DNA from: Prado023 sp963736425
Lineage (GTDB): Bacteria > Actinomycetota > Actinomycetes > S36-B12 > CAIYMF01
Reading direction: 5' to 3'
NCBI GenBank assembly: GCA_963736425.1
Contig: CAVTOX010000001.1
Coordinates: forward strand, 26,718-90,717
DNA: 64,000 nt
The position numbers and the translations under genes are program-made. Each line of letters begins with the position of its first letter. The stretch's first letter is position 1. Shown piece by piece: positions 7,494-15,520 of this stretch. The notes under the pieces were generated by a model, which made no database searches, was not told the DNA's origin, and saw nothing but the letters and a program-made list of their open reading frames with translations.

Positions 7494-8423
7494 TCAGGGC
7501 TTCCGGGCGGCCAGCTCGTGGAGGTCGTAGGGCGTCTCCTGGTAGACGCAGTAGTTCAGCCAGTTGGTGAACAGCAGGTCACCGTGCGCGCGCCATCCGA
7601 CGATGGGCAGGTCCTCGGGATCGTCGTTGCGGTAGTAGTTGCGCGGCATCTCGATCGGGAGTCCGGCCTCAAGGTCGCGGCGGTACTCGACGTCGAGGGT
7701 CTCGGCGTCGTACTCGGCGTGCCCGGTGACGAACACCCGGCGCCCATCGCGGGAGGCGGCGAGGTAGACCCCGGCCTCCGGGGAGACAGCCAACAGCTCG
7801 AGGTCGGGCTCGGCCCGGATGTCCTCGGCGTGAACCGATGTGTGTCGCGAGTGCGGGGCGAGGAAGACGTCGTCGAAGCCGCGGGTGATCTTGTTCTTCG
7901 TGTCGGTGACCTCGTGGGAGAACACGCCGAAGACCTTCTGACCCACTGTGTGCTTGCCGATCCCGTAGTGGTGGTACAGCTCGGCCTGGGCCCCCCAGCA
8001 GATCGCCAGGGTCGAGAACACGTGGTCGTCGGCCCAGTCCATGATCCCGACCAGCTCGTCCCAGTAGTCCACCTCCTCGAACTCCATGAGCTCGACCGGC
8101 GCCCCGGTGATGATCAGGCCGTCGAAGCGCTGCTCGCGCACCCGGTCGAAGGTCTCGTAGAAGACCTCGAGATGCGTGTGGTCGGTGTGCCTCGGGGAGT
8201 ACGAGGCGGTGTGCAGGAACGTGACCTCCACCTGCAATGGCGAGTTGCCCAGCAGGCGCAGGATCTGGGCCTCGGTGGTCTGCTTGGTGGGCATGAGGTT
8301 CAGGACGAGGATGCTCAGAGGGCGGATGTCCTGGCTGGCGGCACGGCGATCCGTCATCACGAAGACGTTCTCAGCGGCGAGGACGTCGGCGGCTGGAAGG
8401 CCTTCCCTGATCTTGACGGGCAT
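7494..8423 (-). CDS. metA: Homoserine O-acetyltransferase (MetA type)
   Basis: A 309-aa full-length member of the MetA family, which acylates L-homoserine in the first committed step of methionine synthesis. The catalytic cysteine is C142 in ICWGAQAELYHHYG, and the H235/E237 pair is in FVTGHAEYD. Residue 111 is glutamate (TGAPVELMEF). In characterised MetA proteins Glu here goes with acetyl-CoA use and Gly with succinyl-CoA, so the product is predicted to be O-acetylhomoserine. The ATG has AGGGAG upstream. A TAGAAT -10 hexamer and a 9-bp palindrome lie in the promoter region. Its position beside a sulfur-transfer operon is suggestive of linked sulfur assimilation, though the two have separate upstream regions. 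Confidence 0.95.
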   Translation of the reverse strand: MPVKIREGLPAADVLAAENVFVMTDRRAASQDIRPLSILVLNLMPTKQTTEAQILRLLGNSPLQVEVTFLHTASYSPRHTDHTHLEVFYETFDRVREQRFDGLIITGAPVELMEFEEVDYWDELVGIMDWADDHVFSTLAICWGAQAELYHHYGIGKHTVGQKVFGVFSHEVTDTKNKITRGFDDVFLAPHSRHTSVHAEDIRAEPDLELLAVSPEAGVYLAASRDGRRVFVTGHAEYDAETLDVEYRRDLEAGLPIEMPRNYYRNDDPEDLPIVGWRAHGDLLFTNWLNYCVYQETPYDLHELAARKP

Positions 8424-8452
8424 GGTCGCAACTCCCTGTGGCGGTGGGGGCG

Positions 8453-8496
8453 ATTCTACGATGCGTGCCCGCTATCGGCGGATTCGTCGATAGCGG
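8453..8496 (-). promoter_or_regulatory. metA promoter with overlapping inverted repeat
   Basis: On the minus strand TAGAAT (8453-8458) is a good -10 hexamer 30 bases before the metA ATG. Upstream, CCGCTATCG and CGATAGCGG (8469-8477 and 8488-8496) form a perfect 9-bp inverted repeat spaced by 10 bases, covering the place where a -35 would sit. This layout suits an operator for a dimeric regulator. No clear -35 is seen. Confidence 0.45.
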
Positions 8497-8558
8497 CCTG
8501 TCCGGCGCCGCGCCCATCCCGCTGGCGTCCCCATCGGATCGCTGGCACGCTCGAGGTC

Positions 8559-8726
8559 ATGGATGCCCACCTGCGTGAGATCGTGGATCGGGGTGGCCGG
8601 GCGCAGTCCGCCGAGGCCGCGCGGCTCCTCATCCGGTTGGAGTCCGACCCGGAGGATGCCGATGCCCGGTCCATGGCCCGCGTCCTCGTCGACGCCTATC
8701 TCAACGATCCGGATCTGACGCGCTGA
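8559..8726 (+). CDS. Small hypothetical protein (55 aa)
   Basis: A short acidic, helix-rich product (MDAHLREIVDRGGRAQSAEA onwards, ending DAYLNDPDLTR) divergent from metA. Codon use looks like that of neighbouring genes, with G/C third positions. The predicted helices alternate charged and hydrophobic residues, suggesting a real small protein. No Shine-Dalgarno sequence precedes the ATG. Function unknown. It could also be a chance reading frame in GC-rich DNA. Confidence 0.4.
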   Translation: MDAHLREIVDRGGRAQSAEAARLLIRLESDPEDADARSMARVLVDAYLNDPDLTR

Positions 8727-8752
8727 TCGCCACATCCGGTGAGCCCGGGGGA

Positions 8753-9313
8753 TCAGCGTGTGGTCAGGTCCACCTCGAATCGCAGGGCGGGACCGCCCCC
8801 GGCGGACTCGAGCTTGGTGAACCGCTCGACCAGGGCGCCCCCGTTGGCCAGGACCACGCGCTGGGACGCGACGTTGTCCGCGTCGGTCGTGATGTCCACG
8901 ATCGGCAGGCCCTCCGCTGCGGCGATCGCAAGCATGGCGGCCAGCGCCGCCGTCGCATAGCCCCGCCGGCGCTTCCATGGCACCACCGAGTAGCCGATGT
9001 GACCAAGGCAGGTGGGCGGAAGCTCCCTCGTGCCCGGTTGCCAGCGCAGGTTGATGGCGCCGGCGAACTCCCCGTCCCACATCCATCGGGTCAGCCCGGG
9101 CAGCCGAGCGACCGTGGACCCGTCGGGGAGCTCGATGGGGTCACCGGCCGCCTCCCGGTCGTCGCACAGCTCGAGGAAGCGGTCCGGATCCCGGGTCACG
9201 CGATCGATCGCCGCCTGGTCGAACCCGACGTGCTCCGTGTTCGGTGACCATCCCGCGGTGCAGCGCGTCGAGGTAGCTGGGCAGGTGCTCGGCCCGGGGC
9301 GGATCAACTCCAT
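8753..9313 (-). CDS. GNAT-family acetyltransferase (frameshifted near N-terminus)
   Basis: About 186 aa. The acetyl-CoA-binding core of the GNAT family is visible as HIGYSVVPWKRRRGYATAAL (motif A, R/Q-x-x-G-x-A) near residue 105, followed by ITTDADNVASQRVVLANGGA (motif B). The first 30 residues are out of register: another frame reads RAEHLPSYLDALHRG before joining NTEHVGF, so small indels near 9240-9290 are likely. It probably acetylates a small molecule or a protein N-terminus. The substrate cannot be read from sequence. It is followed only 26 bases away by the convergent small gene and has no obvious operon partner. Confidence 0.78.
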   Translation of the reverse strand: MELIRPGPSTCPATSTRCTAGWSPNTEHVGFDQAAIDRVTRDPDRFLELCDDREAAGDPIELPDGSTVARLPGLTRWMWDGEFAGAINLRWQPGTRELPPTCLGHIGYSVVPWKRRRGYATAALAAMLAIAAAEGLPIVDITTDADNVASQRVVLANGGALVERFTKLESAGGGPALRFEVDLTTR

Positions 9314-9349
9314 GGCGCGGATCCTCCCACCTGCGCGATTCCCGGCCCC

Positions 9350-10191
9350 TCACCCCATCCGCAGGATCCGCCACGCCCCGGAGGCGACGAGGACGCGATC
9401 GCAGCGCCGATGACCAGGTCGGGCACGGCGGAGCCGGTGATCGCGACGAGCACCCCGGCGATGATCACGCCGATGTTCGCCAGGGCGTCGTTGGTGGTGA
9501 AGATCCAGCTGGCCCGCATGTGGGCGCCACCCCGGCGGTGCCGGCTGAGGATCGCCACGCAGGAGAGGTTCGCGGCCAGGGCGAGCAGTCCGACGGCCAC
9601 CATGACCGTGTCGGCAGGCTCACTGCCCAGGGCGGCACGGCGGATCACCTCGACCAGCACCAGGGCGGCCAGCGCAAGTTGCAGCCAGCCGCTGGCGCGG
9701 GCGGAGCGTCGCTGGCGGGTCACGTCGCCCGCGGCCAGCAGGGCGATCGCGTAGATGCTGGCGTCGGCGAGCATGTCCACCGAGTCGGCGACCAGGCCGG
9801 TTGACTGGGCCGCGAGCCCGGCGACCATCTCGATGACGAACATGGCGGCGTTGATCGCCAGCACCCACCAGAGGGCGCGACGTTGGGAGTGGGCAGCGTG
9901 CGATCCGGCGACTTCGGGTTCGACCTCCAGCGGGTCGATCGGGGTGCTCCCCTCCAGTTCTGCGCCCATTCCCAAGGGCGCCAGGGCAGCCAGGATCGTG
10001 GTGGGCGGCCCCACGTGCACCGCCTCGAGATGGCGCGACCCGAGGTCGAACTCCAGGAAGTGGATCTCGCTGATGTCGGCCAGGGCCATCCGGATCAGCT
10101 GCTCCTCGGTCGGGCAGTCCATGCCGGGGACATGGAACACCGACCGGGTGGGCAGCGAGTCATCTGCCACATCCGGAGTGTCATCTGCCAC
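9350..10191 (-). CDS. CDF-type cation transporter with N-terminal HMA-like domain (frameshifted end)
   Basis: About 280 aa. The N-terminus has a heavy-metal-associated-like segment, HVPGMDCPTEEQLIRMAL, with a single cysteine. Five to six transmembrane segments follow. The second carries STGLVADSVDMLADASIYA, the aspartate pair of the cation diffusion facilitator metal site. This predicts efflux of Zn(II) or a similar divalent metal. The final 15 residues are out of frame: skipping bases near 9395 gives VASGAWRILRMG and a natural stop at 9350. The start is uncertain because a 21-bp tandem repeat supplies two in-frame GTG codons, at 10191 and 10170. Confidence 0.75.
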
Positions 10192-10201
10192 GTCCGGAGT
10201 G
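10160..10201. repeat. 21-bp tandem repeat at the cation transporter start
   Basis: Two adjacent copies of TCATCTGCCACRTCCGGAGTG differing at one base. In the transporter frame each encodes V-A-D-D plus flanking residues and a possible GTG start. The repeat sits at the edge of a divergent promoter region and contains TCCGGAGTG, seen also in a palindrome at 7358. Confidence 0.8.
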
Positions 10202-10225
10202 TGGCACGCCGGTGACGAGTGGTGT

Positions 10226-10252
10226 TTGACCGGTCACGGATCGGGGTACTCT
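10226..10252 (+). promoter_or_regulatory. Possible promoter of the DEAD-box helicase
   Basis: TTGACC and TACTCT separated by 15 bases, about 140 bases before the helicase start. The spacing is short for a sigma-70-type promoter. The 5' leader downstream contains CGGTGCA twice, 18 bases apart. This may be a long leader of the kind found on cold-inducible helicase genes, but that is speculative. Confidence 0.3.
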
Positions 10253-10392
10253 GGCGGTGCATCGACTGAACGGTGCACGTTGTCCGCGGCATCCGCCGCT
10301 GGCGAGGTCGTCTGCTTTGACGCCGTGACCGGCGTCCCCTTCGCGAGATGGGCCAGCACCCGCGGCCATCCCTCTCGACGATCAGGATCCCT

Positions 10393-12024
10393 GTGACTTC
10401 TCCCGCCCGTGCGGCTTCCGCTGCGCGCACCTCGAACTCCTCCCGCCCCTCGGCACCCACCCGCACCCCGGCGCCCGCCGACGCGTCCACCTTCGCCGGA
10501 CTCGGCGTCGCCCCGGCGCTCATCGCGTCGTTGGCCTCCGGTGGCATCGACGCCCCGTTCCCCATCCAGTCCGCGACCCTGCCCGACTCCCTGGCCGGGC
10601 GCGACGTGCTCGGCCGCGGCCGCACCGGCAGTGGCAAGACGGTGGCGTTCGCGCTGCCGCTGGTCTCCGCCCTGGCCGGCAGCCGCTCGGCGGCCCGCCG
10701 TCCGCGCGGGCTCGTGCTCGTCCCGACCCGTGAGCTGGCCGTGCAGGTCGACAACACGATCGCACCGCTGGCCAAGTCGATGGGCCTGACGACCCGCACG
10801 ATCTTCGGCGGCGTCGGACAGAACCCGCAGGTCACCGCCCTGGCCAAGGGCGTGGACATCATCGTCGCCACCCCCGGCCGCCTGGCCGACCTGATCAAGC
10901 AGCGGCTGTGCAGCCTCGAGGACATCGTCGTCACCGTCATCGACGAGGCCGACCACATGGCCGATCTCGGCTTCCTGCCCGAGGTCCGTCGCCTGCTCGA
11001 CCAGACCCCCGCCGATGGGCAGCGACTGTTGTTCTCCGCGACGCTGGACTCCGGCGTCGACGTCCTGGCCCGCCGCTACCTGCACAACCCGGTGACCCAC
11101 GAGGTCGACTCGGCTGCGTCGCCGGTCCCCGCGATGGACCACCACGTCTTCAACGTCGACGCCGCAGACCGCGGTGAGGTCGTCGCGCAACTGGTCGGTG
11201 GCCAGGGTCGGACGCTGGCGTTCGCCCGCACCAAGCACCAGGCCAAGCGCTGGGCGCGCACGCTCACCGCATCCGGAATCCACGCCGTCGACCTGCACGG
11301 CAACCTCAGCCAGGCCGCCCGCCAGCGCAACCTGGCGGCGTTCGCCGACGGTGACGTGCGGGTCCTGGTGGCCACCGACATCGCCGCGCGCGGCATCCAC
11401 GTGGATGACATCACGCTCGTCGTGCACATCGACCCGCCCGCCGAGCACAAGGCCTACCTGCACCGCTCCGGGCGCACCGCCCGCGCCGGTGCCGCCGGCG
11501 TCGTGGTCACGGTCGCCACCCACGACCAGCGCCGCGACGTCGCCGACCTGATGCGTCGGGCTGCGATCACGCCCACCCAGCACAAGGTGCGCGCCGGCGA
11601 CTCGACAATCACCGACATCGCCGGGCCCAGCGCCCCGCGTGTCGTCGTGGCCAACGCCCAGCCCATCCCGGAGGAGCGCACGGGCCGCGGCTCGGGTCGC
11701 GGATCCGGCGGTGGCCGCGGTCGGTCGTCCGGCGGCTCGGGCTCGGGCTCCGGCTCGGGTCGGTCCTCGGGTGGGTCCAGCGGCCAGCAGCGCACCAGCT
11801 CGGGCTCTCGTCCGGGCCAGGCGTCCGGCAGCTCCACCAGCCGTTCCTCGCAGGCCCGGTCGTCCGCCCCGCGCTCCTCGCAGTCGACCTCGTCGGCCGC
11901 GCGTGCGTCGGGCGGCTCGACCACGGTCTGGTCGAGCAGCGGTGGCGCCACGGCCACAGCCGCACCGCGGCGCGGGCCCCGTCGGGCCACCCGCCCCGCG
12001 GGCGGTGCAGGCTCCGCGGCCTGA
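10393..12024 (+). CDS. DEAD-box ATP-dependent RNA helicase
   Basis: About 543 aa from the GTG at 10393, chosen because upstream in-frame sequence is not helicase-like. Motifs run in order: a Q-motif (APFPIQ), motif I TGSGKT, Ia PTRELA, Ib TPGR, motif II DEAD, III SAT, then domain 2 with VATDIAARGIHVDD (V) and HRSGRTARAG (VI). The C-terminal 110 residues are a low-complexity Gly/Ser/Arg tail, typical of RNA-binding extensions in actinobacterial RhlE/DeaD helicases. The enzyme unwinds RNA duplexes in ribosome assembly, mRNA decay or cold adaptation. It has its own upstream region, divergent from the cation transporter. Confidence 0.93.
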   Translation: MTSPARAASAARTSNSSRPSAPTRTPAPADASTFAGLGVAPALIASLASGGIDAPFPIQSATLPDSLAGRDVLGRGRTGSGKTVAFALPLVSALAGSRSAARRPRGLVLVPTRELAVQVDNTIAPLAKSMGLTTRTIFGGVGQNPQVTALAKGVDIIVATPGRLADLIKQRLCSLEDIVVTVIDEADHMADLGFLPEVRRLLDQTPADGQRLLFSATLDSGVDVLARRYLHNPVTHEVDSAASPVPAMDHHVFNVDAADRGEVVAQLVGGQGRTLAFARTKHQAKRWARTLTASGIHAVDLHGNLSQAARQRNLAAFADGDVRVLVATDIAARGIHVDDITLVVHIDPPAEHKAYLHRSGRTARAGAAGVVVTVATHDQRRDVADLMRRAAITPTQHKVRAGDSTITDIAGPSAPRVVVANAQPIPEERTGRGSGRGSGGGRGRSSGGSGSGSGSGRSSGGSSGQQRTSSGSRPGQASGSSTSRSSQARSSAPRSSQSTSSAARASGGSTTVWSSSGGATATAAPRRGPRRATRPAGGAGSAA

Positions 12025-12110
12025 TCGGCTGAGTTCCGGGCGTGCTCCCGACTCGCAGGACGGGTCGGCGCCATCGCGAGCGCTAGTGTGGGCGCCGACC
12101 TGAGGGAGGC

Positions 12111-12473
12111 GTGGGCGTGGGCCGGTTCGACGCGTGGGTGCGGGCGGTGGGCGATGATCCCGATCCGCGCTTCACGCTGGCCAACGAGCGGACGTTCCTG
12201 GCCTGGGTGACCACGTCGCTGGGCCTGCTCGGCATCGGCCTGGCCGTCGGCACGATCATCCCGGGGGAGCACTTCTCGATCAACCTCCTGGCGATCCTGT
12301 GGATCCTCATGGCCGCGATCCTGTCGATCCGCGCACTCATCCGGTGGTTCCGGATGGAGCGGGCCATGCGCTTGGACCAGGGGCTGCCCCTGTCGACGTC
12401 GATCCCCGTGGTGGCCATCTCGCTGGCGCTCCTCTCGGTGGCGACGGGCATCGCGGTGGTGATCGCCTCGTGA
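12111..12473 (+). CDS. DUF202 (YidH-like) membrane protein
   Basis: A 120-aa protein with the DUF202 hallmark DPRFTLANERTFLAWVTTSL followed by three transmembrane helices. The function of the family is unknown. The start is a GTG behind GAGGGAGG. An alternative in-frame GTG lies 6 bases further on. A TAGTGT -10-like hexamer sits at 12084-12089. The stop overlaps the GTG of a second DUF202 gene, a paired arrangement that suggests the two proteins assemble together. Confidence 0.82.
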   Translation: MGVGRFDAWVRAVGDDPDPRFTLANERTFLAWVTTSLGLLGIGLAVGTIIPGEHFSINLLAILWILMAAILSIRALIRWFRMERAMRLDQGLPLSTSIPVVAISLALLSVATGIAVVIAS

Positions 12474-12798
12474 GCCCCGGTGCGGCGTCGGGCCCCTCGG
12501 ATCCGGGGCTGGCGGGGGAGCGCACGATGCTCGCCTGGGCGCGGATGGGCCTGACCCTCCTGGGCGTCCCGGCGGCACTGCTGGCGTATGCCGTGGACGC
12601 AACGCGCTCGCGGTCGGGGCTGCAGCCGTCGCCATGGTGCTCGGACTCGGCGTCCTCGTCGGCTCGGTGCGCCGTCAGCGCGTGGAGCCGGGTGTGATCC
12701 CCTCGGGCTCGCTGGTGCCTGCGGCGCGGCTCATCCTGCTGACCGGCGCGTGCGTGCTGATGCTCAACATCACCGGCGGGATCCTGGTCCTCACCTGA
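12470..12798 (+). CDS. Second DUF202 membrane protein (frameshifted)
   Basis: About 109 aa. It starts at a GTG overlapping the stop of the first DUF202 gene and opens with DPGLAGERTMLAWARMGLTL, the same family signature. The frame breaks near 12600, after LLAYAVD. The next frame continues NALAVGAAAVAMVLGLGVLV and ends TGGILVLT at 12798, restoring three membrane helices. It is probably a functional partner of the preceding protein. No function is known for the family. Confidence 0.75.
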
Positions 12799-12865
12799 GC
12801 CCCCGCGGCTCTCCGCCGGCTGGGCCGGGTTGCGCGACGGGGCAGACCGCGACACCCTTCGGGGC

Positions 12866-14067
12866 GTGGCGAACAGGGCGGACGTGGTGGTCGTCGGGGC
12901 CGGGCTGGCGGGGCTGCGGGCGGCGCAGCTCCTGGCGGCAGCGGGGCGCGACGTGGTGGTCCTCGAGGCCGCCGACGCCATCGGTGGGCGCGTGCGTACC
13001 GACCGCATCGACGGGTTCACCCTCGACCACGGCTTCCAGCTGTACAACCCGGCATACCCGGAGGGGCGCCTCGCCTGGCCGGACCTGTCGATCCGCCAGT
13101 TCTCGGCAGGGGTCGACGTCGTCCGCGACGGCATCTCGCACCCACTGGCCGACCCGCGGCGCGACCCCCGCAGCCTGCCGGCCACGACGCGGTCGCTGCG
13201 CGCGCTCGGGGCGACCCGCGGACTCGGTGCGTTCGGGTCGTATGCGGCCCGGTTGGGCACACCGCTGCATCCGCGTCGCACGCCTGCGGGCGCCGCCGAC
13301 CAGGGCATCGGCGAGGCCCTGCGCTCGGCCGGGGTCGACGATGCCGCGTTCGACTGCCTCGTGCGGCCGTTCCTGTCCGGCGTGCTCGCGGACTCGGCCC
13401 TCGAGATCCCCGCGCGGGGTCGCCGACGAGATCCTGCGCACCTTCCTGGCCGGGACTCCCGGAGTGCCCGAGGCGGGAATGGACGAGCTGCCGCGACGGC
13501 TGGCCGCGGGGCTCTCGGTCCTGACGGACTCACCGGTGCTCTCGGCGCGGCCGGGCGGGTCACGACCGCCGACGCCGAGTGGCTCGCCGAGGACGTGATC
13601 GTGGCCGTGGAGGACCCGTCCTCGCTGGTCCCGACTGCGTCGGCGACCCGGTGGCGGGCGCTGACGACCTGGTACTTCGCGGCCGCCGACCTGCCGCGCC
13701 GGCACCCCATGCTGCTGGTGTCACCCGATGTCCGCCTGGCCAACGTCGCCGTGATGAGCGACGTGGCGCCGTCCGTACGCACCGGCAGGTCGGCGCCTGA
13801 TCGCGGCGTCGGCGGTGGGGTTCCACGACTCCGCGGAGGCCGAGCTGTGGGCGCGCGAGGATGCGGCGCGGATGCTCGCCGTCGCACCCGGGGACCTCGA
13901 GCTGATCGCCCACTACCCGATCGCCGCCGCACTTCCGGCGGTCGGTGCCCGCCGGTCGCCGGTGGTCAGCTCCGGCGTGGTTCTCGCCGGCGACCATCGC
14001 GCAGGGTCCCAGCATCAACGGGGCACTGGCCAGCGGACGGCGGGCCGCCGAGCTCCTGGGCGCCTGA
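12866..14067 (+). CDS. FAD-dependent amine-oxidase/phytoene-desaturase-like protein (multiple frameshifts)
   Basis: About 400 aa after repair. The N-terminus has the FAD-binding motif VVVVGAGLAGLRAAQLLA and the second glycine motif IGGRVRTD, with GFTLDHGFQLYN as in protoporphyrinogen oxidase/phytoene desaturase relatives. The C-terminus TIAQGPSINGALASGRRAAE matches the family's final FAD contact. The frame changes near 13420, 13555, 13795 and 13960, yet every segment is typical coding sequence, so consensus indels are the simplest explanation. The GTG at 12866 gives the usual short lead before the Rossmann fold. It is followed closely by the GPH-type transporter gene. The substrate is unknown. 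Confidence 0.75.
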
Positions 14068-14107
14068 CCACGCGTCGGCGGGGGCCCGCCGCTGTAGCGT
14101 CCGGATC

Positions 14108-15520
14108 ATGTCGTCCAGTGCGCAGTCGCAGCCGCAGGGTGAGGGTGCCGGCGCCGCCGTCGGGACCGACGAGCTCCACCTCACCAGGCGGACGATCGTC
14201 TCCTACGCCTTCGGTTCGGTCGGGACGGGCGTCTTCGCGACCGTTCCCGGGCTGGTCCTCGCCTATTACCTGACCAACACCCTGGGCGTGGCCGCGGGAG
14301 CAGCGGCCTTCGTGGTGGCGGTCCCCAAGGCGTGGGACGTCATCGTGCTGCCGATCGTGGGCCGGCTGTCGGACCGGGCTGCCGCCCGGGTGGGCAGCCG
14401 CCTGCCGTTCCTCAGGCTTGCTGGCGTCGTGCTGCCCCTGGCCTTCATCCTGATCTTCTCGGTCCCCCCGGCGCTGGGTTCGGGCGGTGCAGCGATCTGG
14501 GTGTTTGTGGCGTTCATCCTTGCCTCGACGGCGTTCGCGCTGTTCCAGGTGCCCTACATCGCGCTGTCGGCCGAGCTCACCGACGTGCCGCAGGAGCGCT
14601 CCACGCTGATGGCCTGGCGGGTGGCTTTCCTGACTGTCGCGATCCTGTTGGGCGGCGCCATCGCCCCGGTGATCCGCGACGCACTCGGCGGTGCGTACCT
14701 GGGCCACTTCGTGATGGCCCTGTTCATGGCCGGCCTGATGCTGGCGGGCATCTGGCTGTGCATCATCGGGTTGTCGAAGGCGCGCGCCCGAGTGGCCCCG
14801 GCGGCTGAGGGCAGCCTGATGGACCAGGTCCGCGTCGTCCGGCACAACCGCGCCTTCGTGGCCCTGCTGATCGGGTTCGTGATCCAGGCACTCGGCTTCG
14901 CCGCCATGCTCGGAGCGGCGCAGTACTACGCCACGTACATCGTCGGCAAGCCGACGTCGATCACCATCCTGTTCGTCTGCCTGGTCGCCCCGGCGATCGT
15001 GGTCATGCCGTTCTGGAACTGGGTCGCCCATCGGTTCGGCAAGACCCGGGGCTTCCTGGCCTCCACCCTCGTGTTCCTGGTCGGCGCTCTGCTCCTCATC
15101 GTCGGTGGGCGCGACATGGGGCTGGCGACCGTGGCCGTCGCCATCGCGGTGTGCGGTGTCGCCTACGGCGGCTGCCAGATGTTCCCGTTGGCGATGATGC
15201 CCGACGCCGTTGCGGCCGACCGGGAGCGCACCGGCGAGGTGCGCGCCGGGGTGTTCACCGGAATGTGGACCGCGGGCGAGACCCTGGGGTTCGCGCTCGG
15301 CCCGGGGCTGGTCCTCGTGGTGCTGGCCATGACCGGGTTCGCCTCCAGCAAGGCCGACGAGCAGGTCACCCAACCCGACTCAGCGATCACCGGGGTGCTG
15401 ATGGCCTTCACGGCCGTGCCCGCGATCCTCGTCCTGATCAGCATCCCCTTCATCCACCGGTACGGCGTGGAGTTCGCCAAGATCAGCACCACCCAGACAC
15501 CCGAAGGAAGCCGCTCATGA
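14108..15520 (+). CDS. MFS transporter, GPH (MelB-like) family
   Basis: A 470-aa integral membrane protein with about 12 hydrophobic segments. Features of the glycoside-pentoside-hexuronide:cation symporter group are visible: an aromatic-poor N-terminal loop, KAWDVIVLPIVGRLSDRAAA near residue 80, and FQVPYIALSAELTDVPQERS near 150. The substrate is unknown; its coupling to a PLP decarboxylase hints at an amine, amino acid or related compound. The ATG has no ribosome site, but a TAGCGT -10-like hexamer ends 7 bases upstream, so translation may be leaderless. The stop overlaps the ATG of the PLP decarboxylase gene. Confidence 0.87.
   Translation: MSSSAQSQPQGEGAGAAVGTDELHLTRRTIVSYAFGSVGTGVFATVPGLVLAYYLTNTLGVAAGAAAFVVAVPKAWDVIVLPIVGRLSDRAAARVGSRLPFLRLAGVVLPLAFILIFSVPPALGSGGAAIWVFVAFILASTAFALFQVPYIALSAELTDVPQERSTLMAWRVAFLTVAILLGGAIAPVIRDALGGAYLGHFVMALFMAGLMLAGIWLCIIGLSKARARVAPAAEGSLMDQVRVVRHNRAFVALLIGFVIQALGFAAMLGAAQYYATYIVGKPTSITILFVCLVAPAIVVMPFWNWVAHRFGKTRGFLASTLVFLVGALLLIVGGRDMGLATVAVAIAVCGVAYGGCQMFPLAMMPDAVAADRERTGEVRAGVFTGMWTAGETLGFALGPGLVLVVLAMTGFASSKADEQVTQPDSAITGVLMAFTAVPAILVLISIPFIHRYGVEFAKISTTQTPEGSRS

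Noticed and set aside
11680..11960. Repetitive sequence that might be a satellite or CRISPR-like array
   Set aside because: It is the coding sequence of the helicase's Gly/Ser/Arg-rich tail; there are no regular spacers.
12337..13932. Long minus-strand reading frame opposite the DUF202 and FAD oxidoreductase genes
   Set aside because: Arg/Pro/Ser-rich composition without domains; the opposite strand has recognisable proteins. Typical antisense shadow in GC-rich DNA.
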